Part shown: in pieces, positions 1-6,377 of the stretch
Layout: each line of letters opens with the position of its first letter
Position numbering within the stretch: position 1 is the first letter of the stretch
Assembly: GCA_019242435.1 (NCBI GenBank)
Contig: JAFAVN010000009.1
Coordinates: 1 to 7,164, forward strand
Source: Verrucomicrobiota bacterium
Lineage (GTDB): Bacteria; Verrucomicrobiota; Verrucomicrobiia; Chthoniobacterales; JAFAMB01
Length of the DNA stretch: 7,164 nt
Direction: 5' to 3'
The notes under the pieces: model-generated
Database searches by the model: none
Told to the model about the DNA's origin: nothing
What the model saw: only the letters and a program-made list of their open reading frames with translations
Made by a program: the position numbers and the translations under genes

Positions 1-2
1 GC

Positions 3-194
3 GAAGATAACAGCTGGACGAACTTCATCCAGTATCCGGTCGCCACGGTCACTCCGGGGAGTACCCATCACTTGAAGGTGACCACGAGAGGGAATGCAAT
101 GGGTAGTCTGTTGAAGTTCGAGCTAATACAAATCAGTGCTACGGAAGCGTTTGGTTTCGACACTTCGAAAACTTTGAAACTACGCTGCATTTGA
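3..194 (+). CDS. C-terminal end of a probable secreted protein with a CBM6-like carbohydrate-binding domain (partial, 5' end outside window)
   Basis: An open frame enters from the left edge and stops at TGA 192-194, leaving 63 residues. It begins EDNSWTNFIQYPV and continues through a TPGSTHHLKVTTRGN stretch and a GSLLKFELIQI strand. This order, an aromatic 'W-T-N/D-(Y/F)' turn, a 'G-x-H-x-L-(K/R)-(V/L)' strand and a final 'N/K-(L/F)-(D/E)-x-(I/L)' strand, is what the last strands of CBM6-like beta-sandwich modules look like in secreted glycosidases and sugar-binding proteins. A short tail of about 18 residues ending in RC follows. The catalytic or other N-terminal part is not in view, so the enzyme activity is unknown. 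The gene converges on the transporter operon and is not part of it, although polysaccharide binding next to a sugar importer is functionally coherent. The fold call rests on pattern resemblance only. Confidence 0.5.
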   Translation, partial: EDNSWTNFIQYPVATVTPGSTHHLKVTTRGNAMGSLLKFELIQISATEAFGFDTSKTLKLRCI

Positions 195-209
195 CCTTCG
201 AAGCGTCAT

Positions 210-225
210 CCCGGAACCTTTCGGG
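210..225. terminator. Weak hairpin between convergent genes, possible terminator
   Basis: CCCGGA at 210-215 can pair with TTTCGGG-side bases 220-225 (four G-C pairs, one G-T, one A-T) around a four-base loop, 15 bases after the stop of the left-edge gene. There is no T-run after it on either strand, so it is not a standard intrinsic terminator. The rest of 195-311 shows no gene and no stronger hairpin. It is the only candidate stop signal I can see between the two converging transcripts. Confidence 0.2.
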
Positions 226-311
226 CGAGTTTGGCCGTTCTGCGTACCTTGCGATCTTCGAGGTCAACGGTGCCAACTCTGAACTTTCGACCTTTAACTT
301 TGAGCTCTGAA

Positions 312-1298
312 CTACTTAATGAGCGCCCCGGTTCCGCGGGATTGGCTGATCAGGACAGCTGTGATAACGACAGTCCCTTTGATGACCAGTTGCGGGTAAG
401 AACTAATGCCAAGCAGGTTCAAGCCATTATCTAAGATGGCGATTATCAGGACGCCTAACAAGGTGCGCGCGGGACCGCCGATCCCGCCCGACAAGGAGGT
501 CCCACCAACCACGATAGCTGCCAGGGAATTCAGGAGGAGATCTTGCCCGAGGGTGGGACCGGCAGCTCCAAGCCTGGCGACCGCTAATACCCCGCCGAAT
601 CCCGCGATAAGACCGGATAAGATGAAAGCGTAAAGTTTGTAACGGCGGACCGGAATGCCGGAGTTCTTTGCTACGATTTCTCCACCTCCGATCAGATACA
701 TATAGCGGCCGAACCGGGTCTGTTGGGCAATCAACACGCCCGCGATCCAGACCGCCATTGCGCAAAGCGCGATATTCTGCAGCGGCGGGAGCCATTGGCC
801 GATGGCGATGATATCAAGCGCGTTCGAATTAAAGGTTATCGCTCGCCCTTGCAAGATTTGTAAACCCAGACCGTTAAAAATAGAAAGGCTGCCCAACGTG
901 ACGACAAAAGAGGGAACGGCGCCATACGCATAGAGAATCCCATTAAGCAGTCCAAGGCTCGCACCAAGGAGCGCTCCTACCAGAATGATGGATGCTCCGA
1001 TGTCAGCTGCATTTTCGATTTTAACGGAAACGGCACCTACCAGTAGAACGGTCGCGCCAACCGAAAGATCGATGCTGCCCATCAGAACGACGAAGGTTGC
1101 GCCGATGCAGACGATGAGGAGTGTAGAGGCTTGTGCTGAAACGATGGTCAAATTCCTGACCGTGGCAAAGGTGTTTGATGTAGCCGAAAAGAAGAGGATC
1201 AGGCCGATAATGACAGCTAGCGGCAGCCACCAACTCCGGTCCAGGCCGGGCGACGTTCTCTTTCGTTCTATGGTATCAGGCAATTTAGTTTCCAGCAT
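312..1298 (-). CDS. CUT2-family sugar ABC transporter permease (RbsC-like)
   Basis: This 328-residue protein is the inner-membrane channel of a ribose/galactose/inositol-class importer (BPD_transp_2 family) and matches the usual length of about 320-340. After a charged cytoplasmic N-terminus (1-22), about nine to ten hydrophobic segments can be seen, near 24-40, 56-75, 80-93, 101-123, 128-148, 173-191, 221-241, 256-270, 276-297 and 303-318. Family landmarks are present: MGSIDLSVGAT at 73-83 (the GGIDLSVG motif with G-to-S), the cytoplasmic coupling loop GGGEIVAKNSGIPV at 204-217 that contacts the ATPase, and GGTSLSGGIGG at 265-275. It is the last gene of the leftward operon; its ATG overlaps the end of the ATPase gene by 14 bases, and there is no clear Shine-Dalgarno, so translational coupling is likely. 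No second permease gene is present, so it presumably works as a homodimer. Substrate is not determinable. Confidence 0.93.
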   Translation of the reverse strand: MLETKLPDTIERKRTSPGLDRSWWLPLAVIIGLILFFSATSNTFATVRNLTIVSAQASTLLIVCIGATFVVLMGSIDLSVGATVLLVGAVSVKIENAADIGASIILVGALLGASLGLLNGILYAYGAVPSFVVTLGSLSIFNGLGLQILQGRAITFNSNALDIIAIGQWLPPLQNIALCAMAVWIAGVLIAQQTRFGRYMYLIGGGEIVAKNSGIPVRRYKLYAFILSGLIAGFGGVLAVARLGAAGPTLGQDLLLNSLAAIVVGGTSLSGGIGGPARTLLGVLIIAILDNGLNLLGISSYPQLVIKGTVVITAVLISQSRGTGALIK

Positions 1299-2907
1299 CG
1301 TGCTTGGTCGGGTTGGCGGATGGGAGCATCAACGCCAGGAGATCATGTTCTGACGGCTTGGCCTCCGTTGGAGCATCCACCTCTGCTGCCACCCGTCCGG
1401 ATTGCATGATGATAATTCGATGGGAGAGCCCGATTAGCTCGAGGAGTTCATCGGTGATTAGCAGGATCCCTACCCCAGCTTGAGTCAGGGCTCGAATCAG
1501 GCGGTAGATCTCTTCTTTCGCGCCTACATCTACCCCGCGGGTTGGGTTATCGAGCACAAACAATTTGGGTGTACGGCACAGCCAACGAGACAGAACGACT
1601 TTCTGTTGGTTACCGCCGGATAGACGATCGCAAGGAATCCGGGGAGTTCCGGACTTGATGAGCAGCTTATCAACAAACTGGGATGCGACGGCCTCTTCCT
1701 TTTTAGAAAGCCAACGGCCTAGAGGGCTCGAAAACAAATCGTGTCCGCTCGCCATTGAAATATTCCAAGCAAGAGGAAATTGCCCGATCAGTCCTTCGGT
1801 CATTCTTTCCGCCGGGACATAGGCGATTCCTTCCCGGATTAACCGCCGAATTTCTGGTTTGTGGATCTCGGACCCGCGGTACTTGATGGTTCCACCGAGG
1901 GGCGGACGTAAGCCGGCAATCCCTTTGGCCAGGGCGCTCTTACCGGAACCCAGCAAGCCGCCAATCCCTACGATTTCGCCCGTTCTGACGGTCAAAGAAA
2001 CATCAGTGTAGGCCGGCGGCCCAGTCAGTGATCGCACCTCCAGTAAGACCGGATTCTGCTGCACGCTGTGTTGCTGAGTCTTATGATAGTAATCACTCAT
2101 GCGTGCGCGGCCTACCATTAGACTATGCAGCTCGGCCTCGCTGGCGTCCTTGGACTCGACCGCGGCTACCAGGTTACCATCCTTAAGCACATAAATCAGA
2201 TCACAAATTTCGAGTACTTCGGTTAATCGATGCGAAACAAAGACGACTGCGCCTTTGGTTTTGACCCGATCAACCAGACGAAAAAAAGCTAACTCATGTT
2301 CTTTAGCGAGGGCGGAGGTCGGCTCGTCGAGGAGAATCACAGGATGTTCCGCTTTGGTCAGCAAAACAGGTACGAGGCAGGCTCTCAAGATCTCCATCAC
2401 CTGGCGCCTGGAAAAGTCATAAGAGCGAGTCATCCGGGTGACATCCACATCGAAATCGGCTGCTTCCACCATCTGCGCAGCGGCTGCGGCCATTGCTCTT
2501 CGGTCCAGAAACAGACCGGCGCGGAGGAACCGTGCCTCCTGGCCAAGGAGAAGGTTTTCGTACACAGGCACATTTAAGATCAAGGCCTGTTCTTGAAAGG
2601 CTCGGCCCACACCAAGTTGGCAGGCGGCGTGATAGCTGGTGGGCTGGTACGTTTGGCCGTGCAACCACATCACTCCCGAGTCTTGTCGCAACATGCCGCT
2701 CAGAATATTCAAGAGAGTCGATTTACCTGCTCCATTTTCTCCGATTAAGCCGATCGTCTTGTTAGCCGGGATTTCGAAACTAACATTATCAAGGACAATG
2801 CTAGGCCCAAAACGCTTCGTCAGTCTCGAAACGCGTAGAAGCGCTGCCGTTCCTTCGTCAAAAAAGCTCCCTTCCGTGTCTCCTGAATTGACTCGCAGTT
2901 TATGCAT
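1285..2907 (-). CDS. CUT2-family sugar ABC transporter ATP-binding protein, two fused ATPase domains (RbsA/MglA-like)
   Basis: The 540-residue protein drives import with two nucleotide-binding domains in one chain, typical of RbsA/MglA/XylG (about 500 residues); the extra length is a 22-residue N-terminal extension and a short C-terminal tail. Domain 1 has Walker A GENGAGKST at 56-64, Q-loop Gln105, a degenerate signature DFSRRQ at 164-169, Walker B ILLDEP at 191-196 with Glu195, and switch His226. Domain 2 has an intact Walker A GLLGSGKS at 317-324 (many family members have a degenerate one here), a consensus signature LSGGNQQK at 429-436, and Walker B VLDNPTRGVDVGAK at 451-464, where the catalytic Glu is Asn454. 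Thus one composite ATP site looks competent and the other defective. The ATG at 2907 is the only plausible start; a weak GAAAG precedes it. It begins 29 bases after the binding-protein stop and overlaps the permease by 14 bases. Confidence 0.94.
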   Translation of the reverse strand: MHKLRVNSGDTEGSFFDEGTAALLRVSRLTKRFGPSIVLDNVSFEIPANKTIGLIGENGAGKSTLLNILSGMLRQDSGVMWLHGQTYQPTSYHAACQLGVGRAFQEQALILNVPVYENLLLGQEARFLRAGLFLDRRAMAAAAAQMVEAADFDVDVTRMTRSYDFSRRQVMEILRACLVPVLLTKAEHPVILLDEPTSALAKEHELAFFRLVDRVKTKGAVVFVSHRLTEVLEICDLIYVLKDGNLVAAVESKDASEAELHSLMVGRARMSDYYHKTQQHSVQQNPVLLEVRSLTGPPAYTDVSLTVRTGEIVGIGGLLGSGKSALAKGIAGLRPPLGGTIKYRGSEIHKPEIRRLIREGIAYVPAERMTEGLIGQFPLAWNISMASGHDLFSSPLGRWLSKKEEAVASQFVDKLLIKSGTPRIPCDRLSGGNQQKVVLSRWLCRTPKLFVLDNPTRGVDVGAKEEIYRLIRALTQAGVGILLITDELLELIGLSHRIIIMQSGRVAAEVDAPTEAKPSEHDLLALMLPSANPTKHDAGN

Positions 2908-2936
2908 ACGCGCTTTCAGGCGCGATCGAGCCTTTC

Positions 2937-4277
2937 TCAGGTCGCTTTGATGGGTGGGGAACCGAAGAATTTTATTTTATAATGCGCAGCGTATTCTTCT
3001 CGGACCGCGTCTGCCTCACCGCTCTCGCGAGCCTTGACGTATTCGGCGGGATAGCTCCATCCGTCCGGCTTAGGAATGCCGCCCCATTCAAGATCGATAT
3101 CCATGGGGAAAAGCTCGGCTTGGGGGTCCCAGTCGTTGGGGTGTTCGATCTTCGACATCTTCTTATAGTCGAAGGGAGGCACATTGCCGTTATTAACGTA
3201 GCGTGCGAGGTAGGAATCGACGTTGTCTTTGGTCATAGTGACCGAGCGCCAACTCATCAGTCGCTCGGGGGCGCGTGGCTTCCATCCGTGCATCACATCG
3301 TAGAGGCGGGTGGTCAGCAGGGCACCCATATAAGCAGGCACGTTAGCACTCGTTGCCAGAAGCCGTCCTTGTTTGATCATTTCGGCGCCTTTGGTTGTGC
3401 CGTCTGCGCCTGAAAGAAAAACATCCTGACCTGGCCTTAACCCGCTTGTACGCAAGGCAGAGATACATCCATCGGCGACATCATCGTTCTGAGCGATTAC
3501 ACCGGAGATATCTTTGTAACGAGTGATCAAGTCTTCCATCGCCTTCTCGGAATCTTCGCGATTCCATTTCCCGGGCAGCTCACCCACCAGTTTGATCTTG
3601 GGGAAATCTTTCAGCGCGTCATTGCGACCGCGAGAACGAATCAGGTCGGTCGAATTCCCTTCAACGCCGGTCACGCCGACGATGTTACCACCTCCGGATT
3701 TTTCCGCGATCGCTTTACACACCTCGACAGTGACAGCCCGATGAGCGGAAAACTCTTCCGGCACCGCGTAAAGAGTGTAATAGTCGCCTGCTTCGAACGG
3801 AGTGAACCAAGGCAAGGTGCCCCAGGTATTGTCAAACCAGACTTTATTCTGGTTTGCGAGTTGGGCGATCCGTTTGATCGAACCGCCGCCGGGAGCGTGC
3901 AGCATCACGGCCTGGACTCGGTTTGCGACCACTTGTTCAAACTGATTGAGCTGAAGTTCGGAGTCGAGCTGGCCGTCAAGGGAGGTAATTTCTAGGCCCA
4001 ACGCTTGCGCCGCCCCATGCGCGCCGGCATCAGCATTAGCACAGTATTCCAGGCGCAAGGTCATCAGCAGGTGAGCGATCTTGCCCGTCGGTTCGACGGC
4101 CGCTACAGCGGGTACACCAAGGCTAGCCGCTGCCAAAGAGGCCACAGCACCGGCAGAGGCTAGTTGGAGAAATTCGCGGCGCGACATTCCATGGGTGTCA
4201 AGCTCGGCCATATGCCGGTCAACAACCCGCTTATCCGAGTAGTTTGGAAACATCCTTGGATCGATTTTCTTTCGCAT
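2937..4277 (-). CDS. Tat-exported periplasmic sugar-binding protein of a CUT2 ABC transporter (Peripla_BP_4 type)
   Basis: This is the solute receptor that captures the substrate in the periplasm and delivers it to the permease. Counted from the ATG at 4277 (446 residues), a long hydrophilic leader of about 31 residues precedes a twin-arginine motif SRREFLQ (Arg33-Arg34), a hydrophobic Ala-rich core to about 57, and a likely cleavage near Ala59-Ala60. The mature part carries the type I periplasmic-binding fold: a first strand KIAHLLMTL (about 66-74), GNSTDLIRSRGR in the hinge-proximal ligand region (about 207-218), QNDDVADG (263-270) and GADGTTKGAEMIKQG (290-304), the usual ligand-contact landmarks of RbsB-like proteins. 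About 110 further residues rich in Trp, Pro and acidic residues follow the core, longer than RbsB. An ATG three codons upstream (4286) is possible, but AAAGGG lies directly against it and 9 bases from 4277, so 4277 fits better. A substrate cannot be named. Confidence 0.92.
   Translation of the reverse strand: MRKKIDPRMFPNYSDKRVVDRHMAELDTHGMSRREFLQLASAGAVASLAAASLGVPAVAAVEPTGKIAHLLMTLRLEYCANADAGAHGAAQALGLEITSLDGQLDSELQLNQFEQVVANRVQAVMLHAPGGGSIKRIAQLANQNKVWFDNTWGTLPWFTPFEAGDYYTLYAVPEEFSAHRAVTVEVCKAIAEKSGGGNIVGVTGVEGNSTDLIRSRGRNDALKDFPKIKLVGELPGKWNREDSEKAMEDLITRYKDISGVIAQNDDVADGCISALRTSGLRPGQDVFLSGADGTTKGAEMIKQGRLLATSANVPAYMGALLTTRLYDVMHGWKPRAPERLMSWRSVTMTKDNVDSYLARYVNNGNVPPFDYKKMSKIEHPNDWDPQAELFPMDIDLEWGGIPKPDGWSYPAEYVKARESGEADAVREEYAAHYKIKFFGSPPIKAT
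4098..4277 (-). other. Twin-arginine (Tat) signal peptide of the binding protein
   Basis: Residues 1-60 (from the 4277 start) form a long polar n-region, the S-R-R-E-F-L-Q motif at 32-38, a moderately hydrophobic Ala/Ser/Leu h-region, and an A-x-A-type end (PAVAA). This matches the consensus (S/T)-R-R-x-F-L-K closely and predicts export of a folded receptor. There is no lipobox cysteine at the end of the h-region, so it is unlikely to be a lipoprotein. The n-region is unusually long, about 31 residues before the motif; an internal ATG directly in front of SRREF (4185-4187) would give a conventional Tat peptide. Confidence 0.8.
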
Positions 4278-4286
4278 GTTTTGCAT

Positions 4287-4292
4287 CCCTTT
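4287..4292 (-). promoter_or_regulatory. Shine-Dalgarno of the binding-protein gene
   Basis: On the minus strand AAAGGG occupies these bases. It abuts the ATG at 4286, which would leave no spacer, but sits 9 bases before the ATG at 4277. This decides for the second ATG as the more likely start. The 4287-4326 gap otherwise holds only G-rich sequence and one GGTATA (4299-4304, plus strand). Confidence 0.55.
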
Positions 4293-4326
4293 TGGGGTGG
4301 TATAGGTGATGGGGGTGGCCGGAGTT

Positions 4327-5433
4327 TTATCTCTTGGCCAAGAACGCGATTTTACCGTCTTCCTTGACGCGTTGAACCAAGCCGTCTTCTACCAGCCAAA
4401 CGAGATGACATTGGATGCACGCCTTGGCATAAGCGCGCGCTTCGCCAATGCCGGTGGAGACCGGGTAATCAAGATCTGTCTTTATCGGGAGAACTTCGGG
4501 CAACAGTTCGAGAATTGTCGATGGCCGGTCAAACCGGCGCAGAACGAAGAGAATACGATTGCGCGTATCCTGTTGCTGAATCTGCATGTGTACAAGCCGC
4601 CGCCTTGAGCTGGCTTTCGAGTAAGCGGATAGACCGTGGCCTTCCAGCAAGAACTCCGGCGCCAATTCAAGGCTTCTTTGGATCGATCGAGAGTGCGCTT
4701 TTGCATCCCCGATCGGGTAGGGACCCAAGGGCGTCGGGTAGTGAAGGAGGTCGGCTGAATAGAGGGTACTTGTCTTCGGATTCCAGAGACCGATTTGCCC
4801 GGGTGCGTGTCCAGGAAGATGGACTGTCTGAAGTTCGAGGCCCCCAACTTCGAGCAGATCGCCGTCTTCAACTGTGCGATCGACTTGAACCGGAAAGTCC
4901 CAATACCTACGGATGATCTCCGGGTCAGAGAGGCCCAAACTTTCGCCCGCCTCGAGGTTGAAATCCGCAAGTAGCTCTTCCGGGCTAAGCCCGAAGCGGG
5001 TCACATTTTCTCGGCGAGTGACAATCAGGGGGTCTTCGATGATCGGCCGGTCCAAAGGATGGCAAAGGATTTCGGCGCCGTAACGCTTCTTAAGCGCGTC
5101 TGCGTTGCCGACATGGTCATAGTGGAAGTGTGTGAGGAAAATGTATTTGAGCTTGTTCTTCTCCTTGTCGAGCAGCTTGATGAGGAACTCGCCCATTCCA
5201 TTGTTGAATTCAGGCAGGGACCAGTTGCCGGAATCAATGAGCAGGTTTTCTCCGTCACCACGGATCAAATAGACTGCTCCCTGAACGTAACCGTCCAACT
5301 CGTCCTCAGCTAGCATTCCATGAATCCCTGGTATGCCCCATCCGTCGGGGGTTTCACCGAAAAAGAAGATCATCTTTGCTGTTCGATTATGGTTAAAAAG
5401 GATAATTTTTGCTTGGGAGGACGGCGGGTGCAC
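4327..5433 (-). CDS. MBL-fold (metallo-beta-lactamase superfamily) metal-dependent hydrolase
   Basis: The 368-residue protein has a complete two-metal MBL active site: THFHYDH at 101-107 (His102, His104, Asp106, His107), LPGHAPG with His209, SADLL with Asp228, and EGHG with His266. A first beta-hairpin VYLIRGDGENLLIDSG at 54-69 is typical, and a helical insert (about 128-180) separates the second and third metal ligands. Residues from about 290 to the end resemble a small helical or winged-helix tail such as that of LACTB2-like members, ending VWLVEDGLVQRVKEDGKIAFL. It carries no signal peptide and should be cytoplasmic. Superfamily members include lactonases, thioesterases, glyoxalase II and nucleases; position at the head of a sugar-importer operon makes a sugar lactone or ester plausible, but that is inference. 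The GTG start at 5433 has a good GGAGG 6 bases upstream; an internal ATG at 5373 (codon 21, just before IFFFGETPDGWG) is the alternative. The stop is 40 bases before the next gene's first ATG. Confidence 0.88.
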   Translation of the reverse strand: MHPPSSQAKIILFNHNRTAKMIFFFGETPDGWGIPGIHGMLAEDELDGYVQGAVYLIRGDGENLLIDSGNWSLPEFNNGMGEFLIKLLDKEKNKLKYIFLTHFHYDHVGNADALKKRYGAEILCHPLDRPIIEDPLIVTRRENVTRFGLSPEELLADFNLEAGESLGLSDPEIIRRYWDFPVQVDRTVEDGDLLEVGGLELQTVHLPGHAPGQIGLWNPKTSTLYSADLLHYPTPLGPYPIGDAKAHSRSIQRSLELAPEFLLEGHGLSAYSKASSRRRLVHMQIQQQDTRNRILFVLRRFDRPSTILELLPEVLPIKTDLDYPVSTGIGEARAYAKACIQCHLVWLVEDGLVQRVKEDGKIAFLAKR

Positions 5434-5439
5434 GGCGCG

Positions 5440-5444
5440 CCTCC
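5440..5444 (-). promoter_or_regulatory. Shine-Dalgarno supporting the GTG start of the MBL hydrolase
   Basis: GGAGG on the minus strand lies 6 bases before the GTG at 5433, an ideal spacing. The internal ATG at 5373 has no comparable site. This favours the 368-residue form although the first 20 residues do not look like part of the conserved fold. Confidence 0.55.
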
Positions 5445-5457
5445 ATGCAAACCTGCG

Positions 5458-5521
5458 TAGGTATACCCAGAAAGAGAGGTATGTCTACTGTTTTAATATA
5501 CTTTATTTTAGTAGGGTATCC
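5458..5521 (+). promoter_or_regulatory. Cluster of three GGTAT motifs, candidate operator for a GntR (FCD)-type regulator
   Basis: GGTATACC at 5460-5467 is a perfect 8-base palindrome (10 of 12 symmetric in TAGGTATACCCA). GGTATGTC at 5478-5485 and GGTATCC at 5515-5521 repeat the core in the same orientation, 18 and then 37 bases on, straddling the candidate -10 elements. From known systems, UxuR/ExuR sites have a TTGGTATACCAA core and NanR binds GGTATA repeats, both FCD-type GntR regulators of sugar-acid genes. No regulator gene is in the window, so the assignment is inference from the motif. Confidence 0.4.
5497..5502 (+). promoter_or_regulatory. Candidate -10 element for the dehydrogenase operon
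   Basis: TATACT differs from TATAAT at one position and would put a transcript start near 5509, giving a leader of about 40 or 90 bases to the two possible SDR starts. The -35 position (around 5474-5479) reads GAGAGG, not TTGACA, so the promoter would need an activator or a different sigma preference. Confidence 0.3.
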
Positions 5522-5598
5522 GTGGGTTTTGGCAAAGATTTACGACAGAAATGCGCAATGAGGTCCTAATCCTCGGACGAGACCGCGCTTTCACCGAT

Positions 5599-6375
5599 AT
5601 GAATACTTTTCGTTTAGACGGTTCGCGGGCTCTGATCACCGCGGGGGCCTCCGGTATTGGCCGGGTGATTGCGAAATACCTCTTCGAAGCCGGCGCCAAA
5701 GTTCACATCTGTGATATCGACGCTAACTTACTTGAGGCCTGCAGTGGAGAATTTCCTGGAATCGGCATTACTGTCGCCGATGTGTCGGATGATAATGCCG
5801 TCGATCATCTGTTTGCTGAGATTCAAAGAAACTTAGGAGGCCTGGATATCTTGGTTAATAACGCCGGGATTGCCGGTCCCACGGCGGCGATTGAAGATAT
5901 TGATCCTAAGGATTGGCGTCGTTGTATTGAGGTTGATCTGACGGCGCAATTCCTGGTTGCGCGGCGAGCGGTACCGATGCTGAAAGCAAAAGGTAGCGGA
6001 GCTATCATCAATATGTCTTCCGCGGCCGGGCGCCTCGGGTATGCGTTCCGGACTCCTTATGCCGCCGCCAAATGGGGCGTTATCGGATTGACGCAAAGTC
6101 TTGCTAAGGAACTTGGTCCTTACGGCATTTCCGTGAACGCCATTTTGCCGGGCATTGTGTCCGGTCCACGAATGGAAGGCGTAATTAAAGCGCGCGCCGA
6201 ACAGCTGGGCATGCCATACCAAGCGATGGAAAAAGAATATCTCCAGAAGGTCTCTCTGCGCCGAATGGTAACGGCTGATGATGTCGCCGCCATGGTTCTA
6301 TTTCTCGTTTCTCCCATGGGGCGGAATGTGTCCGGACAATCCATCGGAGTATGCGGTAACCTAGAAACGCTTTGA
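5599..6375 (+). CDS. Short-chain dehydrogenase/reductase (SDR), classical type, probable sugar or sugar-acid dehydrogenase
   Basis: Counting from a possible upstream ATG at 5551 (274 residues), the cofactor loop is TAGASGIG at 30-37, with Ala31 where classical SDRs have the first Gly (TGxxxGxG). Asp55 at the end of the second strand favours NAD over NADP. NNAG is at 103-106, and the catalytic set is Ser157, Tyr170 and Lys174 (YAAAK) with the fixed 13-residue Ser-Tyr spacing; the fourth catalytic position, usually Asn, is Asp129 (EVDLTAQF). The C-terminus GNLETL resembles many sugar-cluster SDRs. The ATG at 5599 (258 residues) places MNTFRLDGSRALIT directly before the first strand, as in family members, and is preferred; the 16 residues upstream look non-conserved. 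Neither start has a clear Shine-Dalgarno. It is divergent from the transporter operon and followed after 2 bases by the next gene. The reaction is NAD-linked oxidation of an alcohol; its substrate is unknown. Confidence 0.9.
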   Translation: MNTFRLDGSRALITAGASGIGRVIAKYLFEAGAKVHICDIDANLLEACSGEFPGIGITVADVSDDNAVDHLFAEIQRNLGGLDILVNNAGIAGPTAAIEDIDPKDWRRCIEVDLTAQFLVARRAVPMLKAKGSGAIINMSSAAGRLGYAFRTPYAAAKWGVIGLTQSLAKELGPYGISVNAILPGIVSGPRMEGVIKARAEQLGMPYQAMEKEYLQKVSLRRMVTADDVAAMVLFLVSPMGRNVSGQSIGVCGNLETL

Positions 6376-6377
6376 AG

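Larger units (their letters stand above)
5434..5598. promoter_or_regulatory. Divergent intergenic control region
   Basis: This stretch lies between the MBL-transporter operon (-) and the dehydrogenase pair (+) and must hold the promoters for both. It contains an AT-rich core at about 5489-5513 in otherwise GC-rich DNA. TATACT at 5497-5502 is a close match to a plus-strand -10 element, and the overlapping TATATT on the minus strand (5495-5500) could serve the other direction; I find no convincing -35 for either. CTACT at 5485-5489 and AGTAG at 5509-5513 form an inverted pair flanking this core. Three GGTAT motifs lie around it. If the SDR starts at 5551 rather than 5599, the region is 117 bases long. 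Confidence 0.6.

Noticed and set aside
277..313. Direct repeat CTCTGAACT at 277-285 and 305-313
   Set aside because: Nine bases, only two copies, no flanking element or symmetry; most likely chance.
231..434. Plus-strand open frame across the end of the permease gene
   Set aside because: It starts in the convergent gap and runs antisense into the permease, has no ribosome-binding site and its composition (Ser, Arg, Leu, Pro) is that of a shadow frame.
985..1353. 122-codon plus-strand frame antisense to the permease and ATPase
   Set aside because: The minus-strand frame has clear ABC-permease and ATPase motifs; this one is a mirror of it without recognisable domains.
2982..3413. 143-codon plus-strand frame inside the binding-protein gene
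   Set aside because: It is antisense to a well-supported gene, with no motif or start signal.
4482..4970. 162-codon minus-strand frame in another phase of the MBL gene
   Set aside because: Rich in Arg, Ser and Thr with no domain, whereas the overlapping frame holds all the MBL metal ligands.
5551..5598. Extra 16 N-terminal residues for the SDR from the ATG at 5551
   Set aside because: The sequence before MNTFRLDG does not look like part of an SDR and has no ribosome-binding site; kept as an alternative, not as the main call.
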